DNA of 36,175 bases, taken from Oscillospiraceae bacterium (GTDB lineage Bacteria; Bacillota; Clostridia; Saccharofermentanales; Fastidiosipilaceae). Made by a program: the position numbers and the translations under genes. The notes below the pieces were generated by a model. It searched no databases, was not told the origin of the DNA, and saw nothing but the letters and a program-made list of their open reading frames with translations. Below, in pieces: positions 1-7,457 of the stretch; the first letter of the stretch is position 1; each line of letters starts with the position of its first letter. The stretch lies in NCBI GenBank assembly GCA_028704415.1, contig JAQWFM010000019.1:1-36175 (forward strand), read 5' to 3'.

Positions 1-32
1 AACACTGCTGGCGATCAGGCAACAGTGTTTTT
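1..32. terminator. Hairpin at the window edge, possible terminator after the tRNA genes
   Basis: AACACTG (1-7) pairs with CAGTGTT (22-28) and the plus strand continues with a run of five T. It lies just beyond the 3' end of the minus-strand tRNA-Tyr gene, so it may end that transcript and also one arriving on the plus strand from outside the window. The T-tract needed for minus-strand termination would lie before base 1 and cannot be seen. Confidence 0.45.
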
Positions 33-116
33 GGTGGGGGAAGGTGGATTCGAACCACCGAAGTCTGAGACAACAGATTTACAGTCTGCCCCCTTTGGCC
101 GCTCGGGAATTCCCCC
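32..116 (-). tRNA. tRNA-Tyr (anticodon GTA)
   Basis: On the minus strand the acceptor stem GGGGGAA pairs with TTCCCCC. The anticodon arm CAGA-CTGTAAA-TCTG carries GTA. There is a long type II variable arm, as expected for bacterial tRNA-Tyr, and a perfect T-arm (GGTGG TTCGAAT CCACC). The CCA end is encoded (32-34). It follows the CAT tRNA by 22 bases and shares its promoter. Confidence 0.97.
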
Positions 117-138
117 AGATAGCTGTCAGAATGATAAA

Positions 139-215
<77 letters not shown>

Positions 216-528
216 ATATATCATTGCGGTAACAGAGCTTTACGGTTCTCTGCGCGACACTACAAAATTATAGCGACAGATCTAAATTGCGTCAAGACCT
301 AATCCTAAAAAGACCTGCTGGAGCCAGCAAGAAAAACAGGTTGCGCGGCATAACCCGGGCTGGCTGCGGATTGCGTGATACAAGAATGCAATCAGACTTT
401 AGCGGAGTTTTAAGGTTAATTAACCTCGGTGTCGCTAAATTCAGCGTAATCTTGTAGCTAGCGGCAGCATTATATAGCACATCCGGGGGAGGTTGACGGT
501 TAGTCTGGCTGAGACGGCTAAAAATAAT
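216..528. other. Gene-free stretch with inverted repeats and a minus-strand terminator-like hairpin
   Basis: No protein gene is supported here. The stretch holds the tRNA promoter (267-295), a minus-strand hairpin TGCTG-GCTC-CAGCA (329-316) followed by a T5 run (311-307), and a nested inverted repeat. That repeat has a 12-base palindrome GGTTAATTAACC (414-425) flanked by TTTAGCG (398-404) and CGCTAAA (433-439). A minus-strand TATAAT lies at 474-469. A minus-strand open frame over 292-480 runs through the terminator-like hairpin and has no ribosome site, so I do not call it a gene. A small RNA is possible and is treated under findings. Confidence 0.5.
267..295 (-). promoter_or_regulatory. Promoter of the tRNA(CAT)-tRNA-Tyr transcript
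   Basis: Reading the minus strand, -35 TTGACG (295-290) is followed after exactly 17 bases by a perfect -10 TATAAT (272-267). Transcription would begin near 260, about 45 bases before the first tRNA. Strong near-consensus promoters are usual for stable RNA genes. Confidence 0.85.
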
Positions 529-627
529 ATGCTGATATCGAGTTTGATTTTTATCTACGGATTTCTACCTTTATGTCTGCTGGTAGTCTGGGTGAGGCCG
601 GCGCTTCGGTAGCAAAACCGGCTCCTT
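529..627 (+). other. N-terminal part of the MBOAT gene, cut off by an in-frame TAG
   Basis: ATG at 529 opens a frame continuous with the MBOAT gene. It encodes a hydrophobic segment beginning MLISSLIFIYGFLPL and ending VRPALR, then TAG at 610-612, then QNRLLLLASLLFYAWG, which runs into the main frame. This is the usual MBOAT N-terminus (first membrane segment plus the LLLASLLFYAWG motif), so TAG sits at codon 28 of an otherwise intact gene. The ribosome site for 529 is weak (GAGACGG at 511-517). Confidence 0.75.
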
Positions 628-2001
628 TTGCTGGCGTCGTTGCTTTTTTATGCCTGGGGCAGCCCGGCTGACCTGGTGTTATTGCTTTGTCTGAGCAGTT
701 TTGTCTGGGCGGTTAGTTTACTGATGAGTTTACCCAGCCGCAGCGACCGACAGCGCCGCTTCCTGTGTATGATAGCTGTAGCGGGCCTGCTTGCTGTTTT
801 AGGTTTATTCAAATACAGCACCTTTATCCTGCAACAACTGGGCCTGGCGTTTGGCTTTATGCCGCCTCAGCTGAATTGGTTATTACCGCCAGGTTTATCT
901 TTCTATACCTTTCGCTTGTTATCTTATATCCTTGACCTATATAACAAACGGATCAACCCGCAGTACCGCTGGACCGCTTTTATCTTATATACGGCCTTCT
1001 TTCCGCAGGTAACGGCCGGCCCGATTATGCGCTATGACGAGTTTAACCGGCAGTTAACGCACCGCGATATGAGCCAGGCCAGTATAATTGCCGGGATCAG
1101 CCGGTTTTTAGTCGGCTTATCCAAAAAAGTTCTGTTAGCTGATCGGCTAAGCCCTTTAGTTAACCGCATTATGGGCGCAGAGTCCTTTGCCAGTCTCAGC
1201 CGGGGAGAGGCAATCTGGGGCTTGCTTGGCTTTACCATGCAGATTTATCTGGACTTTTCCGGTTATTCAGACATGGCTATTGGTCTGGGGCGCATGTTTG
1301 GCTTTTCCACCCCGGAAAATTTTAATTACCCCTATGTCGCTCGCAGTGTGACGGACTTTTGGCGCCGCTGGCACATATCCCTTTCCTCCTTTTTCAGAGA
1401 TTATGTTTACATACCTCTGGGCGGTAATCGGCGGCATCAGCTGCTTAATCTGCTTTTAGTCTGGTCGCTGACGGGGCTGTGGCACGGCGCGGGCTGGAAT
1501 TTCATTTTGTGGGGGCTTTATTACTTCACCTTCTTAATGTTGGAAAAGAAGTTATGGAAGCATAAAATCGAAGCTGCGCCGCGCTGGGTTAGCACCCTAT
1601 ATACGGTCAGCATTGCAAGCGGTGGCTGGTTGTTCTTTTACTTCAGTAACTTCAGGCAGGCCGGGCAATATCTTTATCATTTGTTTGCATTTTCCGTGCC
1701 GTTGATCAATGATCCCGGTCTTACTACCATCCTTAATAATCTCGTGCTGTACATCCTTTCAGCCTTAGTCTGTCTGCCGCTGCTCCCGCGGCTTGACGTC
1801 TGGCTGAAAACCAAGGGGGTGGCTTTGCCGCGACTGACTTTGCCTGCAAGTGCCGCCGGCACGCGCCAATTAGCCGTACAGTTGAGAAGCAGCCGGGTCT
1901 GGGCGCTGGTGCTGATCGCCTGGCATTTATTGCTCGTGCTCCTGTGCACGGCAGCTTCGGCCGGTTCTTCCTATCAGCCGTTTTTGTACTTCAAATTCTG
2001 A
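628..2001 (+). CDS. MBOAT-family membrane O-acyltransferase (AlgI/DltB/PatA-like), N-terminus interrupted
   Basis: A polytopic membrane protein of the MBOAT family, which moves acyl groups (often acetyl) onto surface polysaccharides or teichoic acid partners. Visible hallmarks are LLASLLFYAWG near the N-terminus, the PPGLSFYTFRLLSYILDLY segment, PQVTAGPIMRY, DFWRRWHISLSSFFRDYVYIPLGG, and LTGLWHGAGWNFILWG, which carries the conserved active-site histidine. The uninterrupted frame can only begin at TTG 628 (457 aa) and has no good ribosome site. Homology-like sequence extends upstream to ATG 529 across an in-frame TAG (610-612). The family normally has the missing first membrane segment. The gene is therefore a recent nonsense pseudogene, a suppressed or reinitiated gene, or carries a sequencing error. 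The DHHW gene follows 11 bases later, the usual partner arrangement. Confidence 0.85.
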   Translation: MLASLLFYAWGSPADLVLLLCLSSFVWAVSLLMSLPSRSDRQRRFLCMIAVAGLLAVLGLFKYSTFILQQLGLAFGFMPPQLNWLLPPGLSFYTFRLLSYILDLYNKRINPQYRWTAFILYTAFFPQVTAGPIMRYDEFNRQLTHRDMSQASIIAGISRFLVGLSKKVLLADRLSPLVNRIMGAESFASLSRGEAIWGLLGFTMQIYLDFSGYSDMAIGLGRMFGFSTPENFNYPYVARSVTDFWRRWHISLSSFFRDYVYIPLGGNRRHQLLNLLLVWSLTGLWHGAGWNFILWGLYYFTFLMLEKKLWKHKIEAAPRWVSTLYTVSIASGGWLFFYFSNFRQAGQYLYHLFAFSVPLINDPGLTTILNNLVLYILSALVCLPLLPRLDVWLKTKGVALPRLTLPASAAGTRQLAVQLRSSRVWALVLIAWHLLLVLLCTAASAGSSYQPFLYFKF

Positions 2002-2012
2002 GAGGCGCCAAA

Positions 2013-3413
2013 ATGAAACAACATCATGAAGTCTGGATAATTGTTGCCTTTATATCGCCGCTGCTGCTGTTAGCTTGTCTCTATCTATGGTTACCGCCTC
2101 AGACTGTTTCCTCCCTTGAAAAACGGGAGCTCCAGCAGCGGCCTGTTTTCAGCTGGGACGCTTTATGGAACGGTGATCTGGCCGATCAATGGGAGCAATA
2201 CTATACTGACCAGCTGCCTTGGCGCAGTCTGTTTATCAAAGCTGACCAAACCATGACCGGCAGCGCTGAAACGATCTTCGGCTTAAATAAGCGCCAGCTA
2301 GTGCACCGTGAGGCAGACGGGAATTTAGGCCAGGGTGAAAATCTGGGGACAGAAGGCAAAACCCTGCTGAGCTTTCCGAGTGCGTTAACCGCTACCCCCA
2401 CGCCAGCGCCTGCTTCAAGCGCAGGCGACCTGACAGCGGAAACCTCAGGTATAGTGTCAGCGGACGAGACGCAGCTCCCTGCGGACACGCAGGCAACCTT
2501 AGCTGAACTTACCCTGCCTGACGAGGACGCTTACCAGACCGATAACGGCATTTTAATCTCCGGAAACCGGGCCATGGAGATTTTTTATTCCAGTGAGACT
2601 GTGGATCAGGCATACGCGGAGGTGGTGAATCGGCTGAAAGCTATAGCTGGACAGGCCCGGCTGATTAATATGCTGGTCCCGATTTCCAGTGCCTTTTATG
2701 CCCCCGCAGACTATCGGAGCGGCTCCAGTGATCAGGCACAGGTAATCCCGCAAATATACAGCCTGATTGACGATGCGGTTATAAAAGTTGACGCTTACAG
2801 TGCTTTACGGCAGCATGTTAATGAATATATCTATTTCAGGACGGATCATCACTGGACCCAGCTGGGCGCTTATTACGCCTATCAGGCCCTGGCCCGGGCC
2901 AGCGGCAATACGCCGGCAGACCTGGATGCCTGCGTTTCCGGCCAGATAGAGGGCACCTTTTTAGGCACCCTGTACGCCTGGTCAGGACAGGTACCAGCCC
3001 TTGAAGCCGAGCCTGACTATGTGGATTACTGGTATCCGGATCTGTCCGTGCAAGGTTATATCTATAGTGACAGCAGCATGACGGAAGGCTACAGCTGTGA
3101 GTTAGTCAAAACGGATACCAGCGCCGCCAATAAATATTTAGCCTTTATTGAAGGCGATCACGGTTTGTCCCGCTTCAGCAGTATTCAAAACGGCCGCAGC
3201 CTTTTGGTTATTAAGGAATCCTACGGCAATGCGCTGGTACCGTTCCTGACCCAGAATTATGAGGATGTGTATGTCTTTGATCCCCGGCAAATGACGCTTA
3301 GCCTGGCCGATTTTATTGCTGACCACCAAATTGATGATATTCTGATGATCAACTACAGCCAGATCATTGGCAACCGGGAATGGCTGAACAGTTTAGCCGA
3401 ATCACTTAAATAA
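2013..3413 (+). CDS. DHHW-motif (AlgJ/AlgX-like, SGNH-type) surface protein, partner of the MBOAT
   Basis: Predicted 466 aa. ATG 2013 is preferred over the in-frame ATG at 1944 because AGAGG (2001-2005) lies at good spacing and 1944 would overlap the MBOAT gene. Residues about 8-29 form one membrane anchor. Then comes the family pattern EKRELQQRP with YYTDQLPWR, a Pro/Ser/Thr/Ala-rich spacer (about 112-172), and the naming motif DHHW at 278-281 in FRTDHHWTQLGAYYAY. The C-terminal VIKESYGNALVPFL block resembles the conserved serine region of these proteins. Proteins of this family sit outside the membrane and assist MBOAT enzymes in O-acetylating exported glycans. The substrate cannot be read from this context. 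Co-transcription with the MBOAT gene is likely. Confidence 0.85.
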   Translation: MKQHHEVWIIVAFISPLLLLACLYLWLPPQTVSSLEKRELQQRPVFSWDALWNGDLADQWEQYYTDQLPWRSLFIKADQTMTGSAETIFGLNKRQLVHREADGNLGQGENLGTEGKTLLSFPSALTATPTPAPASSAGDLTAETSGIVSADETQLPADTQATLAELTLPDEDAYQTDNGILISGNRAMEIFYSSETVDQAYAEVVNRLKAIAGQARLINMLVPISSAFYAPADYRSGSSDQAQVIPQIYSLIDDAVIKVDAYSALRQHVNEYIYFRTDHHWTQLGAYYAYQALARASGNTPADLDACVSGQIEGTFLGTLYAWSGQVPALEAEPDYVDYWYPDLSVQGYIYSDSSMTEGYSCELVKTDTSAANKYLAFIEGDHGLSRFSSIQNGRSLLVIKESYGNALVPFLTQNYEDVYVFDPRQMTLSLADFIADHQIDDILMINYSQIIGNREWLNSLAESLK

Positions 3414-3463
3414 GGAACAGCCGGACGGGGCTGAACCGGTACAAGGATATCGTAACCGTTAGC

Positions 3464-3477
3464 GCATGTGTTAAAAT
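3464..3477 (+). promoter_or_regulatory. Candidate extended -10 promoter of glgP
   Basis: TG (3469-3470), one base, then TAAAAT (3472-3477) fits an extended -10, with no good -35. The leader to the ATG at 3576 would be about 90 bases. It holds a direct repeat ACAGCCTGGGG (3487-3497 and 3506-3516) and a small hairpin GGTTAG-TATTG-CTAACC (3516-3532). Confidence 0.4.
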
Positions 3478-3575
3478 ATGGAACAAACAGCCTGGGGAGC
3501 CTGATACAGCCTGGGGGTTAGTATTGCTAACCTTGCCGGTTTAATTGGGCTTAACTATATAGCGGAGGAAACTTA

Positions 3576-5987
3576 ATGAAGCAAAATCATGCCATGGTCA
3601 CCCTTTTACAACATCATATTCAGGCAATCGCGGGACGGGAAGTGGCGCATGCCTCGGTGCGGGATGTCTGGCAGGCAACCGCCAGAACCGTGGTCGATCT
3701 GATTGCCGCCCGCTGGGACCAGAGTACTAAGGTCTATAGCCAGGGGAGACGGCAACATTACTTGTCGGCGGAATTTTTGGTCGGTCGTTCGCTGTCCAAT
3801 AACTTAGTTAACTTAGGTATCTATGATGCTATGAAAGCAGCCTTAGCCAGCCTGGGTAAAGATTTATCCGTGGTACTGGATGAAGAGTATGACGCAGGCC
3901 TGGGAAACGGCGGACTGGGTCGTTTGGCGGCCTGTTTCTTAGATTCCAGCGCCACTCAGGATCTTCCGGTTACCGGGTATGGGATTCTGTATCGCTACGG
4001 CCTGTTTAAGCAAAGCTTTGAAAATGGTTTTCAAAAAGAGTATCCGGATGCCTGGATGGAAGACGGTTATCCGTTTTTGGTTGAACGTAAGGATTTGCGG
4101 GTGACCGTGCATTACAGTGATATGGAAGTCATCGCCACGCCCTGTGACTTGCCGATCATTGGCTATGGTACAGATAATATTAATACCCTCAGATTATGGC
4201 GGGCTGATCCGGCACAGGAGTTTGACTTTAATTTATTCAACAGCCAGCGCTTCGATGACGCTGTTATTCAGCGCAACCGTACGGAAGATATCTACAGGGT
4301 GCTGTACCCCAATGACAGTTCATATGACGGTAAAGTTCTTAGAGTGCGGCAGCAATACTTTTTTGTATCCGCATCACTGCAGTCGGTCATCCGAGACTAC
4401 AAGCAGGTTCACGGCGATGATCTGTCACAATTGGCGGAATACAATTGTTTTCAGCTTAATGACACGCACCCGGTCATTGCCATTGCCGAACTGATGCGCC
4501 TTTTAATCGATGAAAACCATTTAAGCTGGCAGCAGGCCTGGAAGATGACCCGCAGCTGCTTTGCGTATACTAACCATACGATTATGGCGGAGGCCCTGGA
4601 GCGCTGGGATATTGGGATATTTCAGTTTTTATTCCCGCGTATCCTGGAAATTGTTCAGGGTATAGATCATATGTTCCGCCAGGAGTTAGCCGATCTGGGG
4701 GCCAGGCAGGATAAGATTGATTATATGGCGCCGATCGGCGGCGGGCAGATCCGCATGGCCTGGCTGGCCGCCTATGCGGCTTTTTCAATTAACGGTGTGG
4801 CCGCCTTGCATACTGAAATCATTGAGCAGGATACGCTGCATGACTGGTATGAACTCTGGCCGGAAAAATTCAGCAATAAGACCAATGGCGTGACCCCCAG
4901 GCGCTGGCTGCGCCTGTGTAATCCCGGCCTGGCCGACCTTTTCACAGAACTGCTGGGCAGTGAGGCCTGGGTCCAGGATCTCGAGCTCATTCGGCCGCTG
5001 CAAAGTAAGGCAGATGATATTCAGCTCTTAAACCGCTTTCTGGCTATAAAACAGCAGAGCAAAGCGCAGCTGGCTGCTTACATTCAGAGCACGATGGGGA
5101 TAACGGTTAATCCGGAAGCCATATTTGACGTCCAGATAAAACGGCTGCATGAATACAAGCGCCAATTATTGAATGCACTATATATCCTGGACCTCTACTT
5201 CAGAATAAAGGATCAGCCGGATCTGGAGGTTACCCCGCGGGTGTTTATTTTTGGGGCTAAGGCCGCACCGGGTTATGTCCGGGCCAAGGCTATTATTAAA
5301 TTAATTAATGAAATAGGCCGGTTGATCAATCAGGACAGCAGCATTAAAGATAAACTTAAGGTGATCTTTATCCCTAACTATAATGTGTCCAATGCGGAAC
5401 GGATCATACCGGCCGCGGATGTTTCAGAACAGATCAGCACGGCGGGGCTGGAGGCTTCCGGCACCAGCAATATGAAATTTATGATGAACGGCGCACTGAC
5501 TCTGGGGACAATGGACGGCGCTAATGTGGAGATTGTAGATGAGGTCGGTTTTGATAATGCCTACATCTTTGGGGTCAGGGCTAAAGACATGGCTTCCACC
5601 AAAGCCTATTACAATCCTCGCTGGCAATACGAACATATCCCCGGTTTAAAACGGGTGATCGATTCCTTTACCAATGGGACGCTGCAGGATCAAAATACCG
5701 GCATGTTTCAAGATCTGCTGGAAAGTCTACTCAATGGCTCATCCTGGCAACCAGCCGATCCGTATTATGTGCTGGGAGATTTTGATGATTACCGCAAGAC
5801 CCGTGACCGCATGGCGGAGGACTATAAAGACCGTTTAGCCTGGGCTGAAAAATGCTGGATCAATATTACCCATTCAGCCAGGTTCAGTTCAGACCGCACG
5901 ATTAAGGATTATGCCCGTGATATCTGGCACATAAAAGCTGCAAATTGTGCTGCGGCGGCAGGACCGGCTGCTGAAAAGGTTAAGTGA
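3576..5987 (+). CDS. glgP: Glycogen/maltodextrin phosphorylase
   Basis: Releases glucose-1-phosphate from the non-reducing ends of alpha-1,4-glucans using phosphate and pyridoxal phosphate. The 803 residues match the family length. Visible landmarks are QGRRQHYLSAEFLVGRSLSN near the N-terminus, GLGNGGLGRLAACFLDS, and FNDTHP-type LNDTHPVIAIAELMR. The family PLP site is EASGTSNMKFMMNG with the Schiff-base lysine at 634, followed by GTMDGANVEI. ATG 3576 follows GCGGAGGAAA at ideal spacing. No other glycogen gene is adjacent; the phosphohexomutase at 18858 would convert its product to glucose-6-phosphate. The gene converges on the sortase gene, leaving 18 bases between the stops. Glycogen versus maltodextrin preference cannot be decided from sequence. 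Confidence 0.97.
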   Translation: MKQNHAMVTLLQHHIQAIAGREVAHASVRDVWQATARTVVDLIAARWDQSTKVYSQGRRQHYLSAEFLVGRSLSNNLVNLGIYDAMKAALASLGKDLSVVLDEEYDAGLGNGGLGRLAACFLDSSATQDLPVTGYGILYRYGLFKQSFENGFQKEYPDAWMEDGYPFLVERKDLRVTVHYSDMEVIATPCDLPIIGYGTDNINTLRLWRADPAQEFDFNLFNSQRFDDAVIQRNRTEDIYRVLYPNDSSYDGKVLRVRQQYFFVSASLQSVIRDYKQVHGDDLSQLAEYNCFQLNDTHPVIAIAELMRLLIDENHLSWQQAWKMTRSCFAYTNHTIMAEALERWDIGIFQFLFPRILEIVQGIDHMFRQELADLGARQDKIDYMAPIGGGQIRMAWLAAYAAFSINGVAALHTEIIEQDTLHDWYELWPEKFSNKTNGVTPRRWLRLCNPGLADLFTELLGSEAWVQDLELIRPLQSKADDIQLLNRFLAIKQQSKAQLAAYIQSTMGITVNPEAIFDVQIKRLHEYKRQLLNALYILDLYFRIKDQPDLEVTPRVFIFGAKAAPGYVRAKAIIKLINEIGRLINQDSSIKDKLKVIFIPNYNVSNAERIIPAADVSEQISTAGLEASGTSNMKFMMNGALTLGTMDGANVEIVDEVGFDNAYIFGVRAKDMASTKAYYNPRWQYEHIPGLKRVIDSFTNGTLQDQNTGMFQDLLESLLNGSSWQPADPYYVLGDFDDYRKTRDRMAEDYKDRLAWAEKCWINITHSARFSSDRTIKDYARDIWHIKAANCAAAAGPAAEKVK

Positions 5988-6000
5988 ACCGGGGAAATAA

Positions 6001-6035
6001 GCGCGTCAAACGGCGGTCACCGCGGTTTGGCGCGC
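6001..6035. terminator. Long hairpin between the convergent glgP and sortase genes
   Basis: GCGCGTCAAAC (6001-6011) pairs with GTTTGGCGCGC (6025-6035) over 11 positions with one G-U. Inside it GCGG-TCA-CCGC (6013-6023) adds four more pairs after one mismatch. On the minus strand it is followed by CTTATTTCCCC, a weak T-tract; on the plus strand there is none. The stem contains the last codons and stop of the sortase gene. Confidence 0.55.
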
Positions 6036-6842
6036 GATGACCAGCATCCGGTGTGTCCAGGTAGGAATGGGATCACAGGTTACCAGGATGACATAAGGCT
6101 CCGTACGCGGGGTATTAAAATAGCTGAACATATCTTGCGGCAGGACGGATATATTCTGCTCTACCGTGTAGCTGTATTGATAGCCGGCAGCTGTAATCGT
6201 AAAAGTATCTCCCGCTGTGACTTCATTGAGCCGGTTAAAGTCCTTGCCGTCGTCAGGGGAGCGGTGCGCAAATATAGCGCAGTTGCCAATCTGGCCGATG
6301 GCGGCCGTCTTTTCGTAATGGGCGGTAGCGTAACGCAGATTGACATAGGTTAAGTTTTCCACAATGGGATGGTGGATGCCAATTTTGCTGATGTCAATGA
6401 CGCCTATTGGCTGCAGGGCTACCAAACCGTTTTGCTCCAGCTGGCTGGCCGCGCTGGTTTCCTGCACTGCCGGGTCTGACGCCGCAACATAGTTGCCCTC
6501 CTCATCAGGAATAAAATAATCATACTCCTCCTCGGCATCCTGATATGCTTCCGGGTCAACCCATACGAGTTGCTCATCTGTCGGCTCAGAGTCAGTCTCA
6601 TTCGTATTGTCAGTAGCTTCTGCCACGTCGATTAATTTATCCCTGATCTGACCCTTTTTATAGTCAATCCAATAAGGCTTAATTAAAAAATACACCCCCA
6701 GTACAGCCAGGAGTCCGATCAGGCAGTTTAACATCACATTAAGCCACCGCTTTCCCGGCCTGGCTTTTGGAGAGCCTGAGGGCGGCTGGTCTGAGGGTTT
6801 AAGTTTGTGAGGGGATTTAGGCCCCGTTGATTGATTTTTCAT
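6006..6842 (-). CDS. Sortase-family cysteine transpeptidase
   Basis: A 278-aa membrane-anchored sortase, which cleaves a C-terminal sorting signal and joins the protein to the cell wall or to pilin subunits. It has a basic, proline-rich cytoplasmic start, one membrane segment (about 33-54), an acidic extracellular stalk (about 74-130), and the catalytic domain from about 140. The triad is visible: His193 in FAHRSP, Cys256 in LVTCDP, and Arg265 in THRMLVIAR. No LPXTG-type substrate gene lies in this window, so this looks like a stand-alone housekeeping or orphan sortase. The class is uncertain; LVTC with a single N-terminal anchor fits class A/D-like better than class B or the pilin class C. 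The ATG follows a modest AGCAGG ribosome site. It is divergent from the BlaI-type gene. Confidence 0.93.
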   Translation of the reverse strand: MKNQSTGPKSPHKLKPSDQPPSGSPKARPGKRWLNVMLNCLIGLLAVLGVYFLIKPYWIDYKKGQIRDKLIDVAEATDNTNETDSEPTDEQLVWVDPEAYQDAEEEYDYFIPDEEGNYVAASDPAVQETSAASQLEQNGLVALQPIGVIDISKIGIHHPIVENLTYVNLRYATAHYEKTAAIGQIGNCAIFAHRSPDDGKDFNRLNEVTAGDTFTITAAGYQYSYTVEQNISVLPQDMFSYFNTPRTEPYVILVTCDPIPTWTHRMLVIARQTAVTAV

Positions 6843-6946
6843 GCAAAACCTGCTTCCGAGATATAACCGCCAGTAAAGGTCCGGGTCAGCTGCTGCTGCG
6901 TCGGATTAAACCGGCCTTTTAGCTGGTCTGGCCTGGATCTGTCATA

Positions 6947-6961
6947 ATTATAAACGTTTAT
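6947..6961 (-). promoter_or_regulatory. Candidate sortase -10 overlapping a 12-base palindrome
   Basis: Minus-strand TATAAT (6952-6947) is a candidate -10 for the sortase gene; no good -35 is seen at 16-18 bases. It overlaps the perfect palindrome ATAAACGTTTAT (6950-6961), which would suit a repressor site. The divergent BlaI-family gene is an obvious candidate regulator, but the palindrome lacks the TACA/TGTA core of known BlaI/MecI/CopY operators. Confidence 0.4.
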
Positions 6962-7079
6962 GGGGGAACTGCTGTCACCTTTGCTTGCTGGGATTGAAGT
7001 CTGCCGGCGCTTGTGTCATGATGACCTCAGGTAAAGATCCGGGTTGGGATGTTTACAGGCTTAAAAAAGGAGCAAGACC

Positions 7080-7457
7080 GTGGCCAAGCAAGCGATAAAA
7101 ATTACGGATGCCGAGTGGGCCTTGATGCAGGTGCTTTGGGACAAGGGACCGCTGAAAATGGCTGATTTGGCAGCCAGCCTTGAACCCGTATACAAATGGA
7201 ACCGCACCACTGTTCTGACCCTGGCTTCAAGGCTGGAACATAAAGGGATATTAGGAACTGACCGCAGCCAAAAAGCGTATATCTACGCGCCACTGGTCAG
7301 TGAAAAAGAAGCTCAGTCAGCCAGGCTGCAGGAGCTGTTGGCGCTGGCCTTTCATGACAGCGCCTATGAGCTGGTCCGGGCGCTGGTGGATCAGCGCCTG
7401 ATCAAAGGCGCTGACCTGAAAAAACTCCGGGAACGGGCCAAATCAATTAAGAGCTGA
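7080..7457 (+). CDS. BlaI/MecI/CopY-family winged-helix transcriptional regulator
   Basis: Predicted 125 aa, starting at GTG 7080 behind AAAAAAGGAGC. The N-terminal winged helix is recognisable by TDAEWALMQVLWDKGPLKMADL and KWNRTTVLTLASRLEHKG, the conserved recognition region of this family, followed by a short helical dimerisation half. Members repress beta-lactamase, mecA, copper-ATPase or stress genes as dimers. Those paired with a BlaR/MecR sensor are inactivated by proteolysis. No sensor protease gene is adjacent, so the signal is unknown. The divergent sortase gene is a possible target. Its last 15 bases overlap the end of the convergent argH gene, so no terminator fits between them. 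Confidence 0.9.
   Translation: MAKQAIKITDAEWALMQVLWDKGPLKMADLAASLEPVYKWNRTTVLTLASRLEHKGILGTDRSQKAYIYAPLVSEKEAQSARLQELLALAFHDSAYELVRALVDQRLIKGADLKKLRERAKSIKS

Noticed and set aside
292-480. Minus-strand open frame of 62 codons upstream of the tRNA genes
   Set aside because: It has no ribosome site, starts at a GTG inside a promoter-like sequence, and runs through a terminator-like hairpin into the tRNA promoter.
491-524. MBOAT promoter using TTGACG at 493-498
   Set aside because: The nearest AT-rich -10 is 20 bases away and would leave almost no leader before ATG 529.
610-612. Pyrrolysine or selenocysteine at the amber codon
   Set aside because: MBOAT enzymes need neither residue at this place, TAG is not the selenocysteine codon, and no supporting genes are in the window. 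A mutation or error is simpler.
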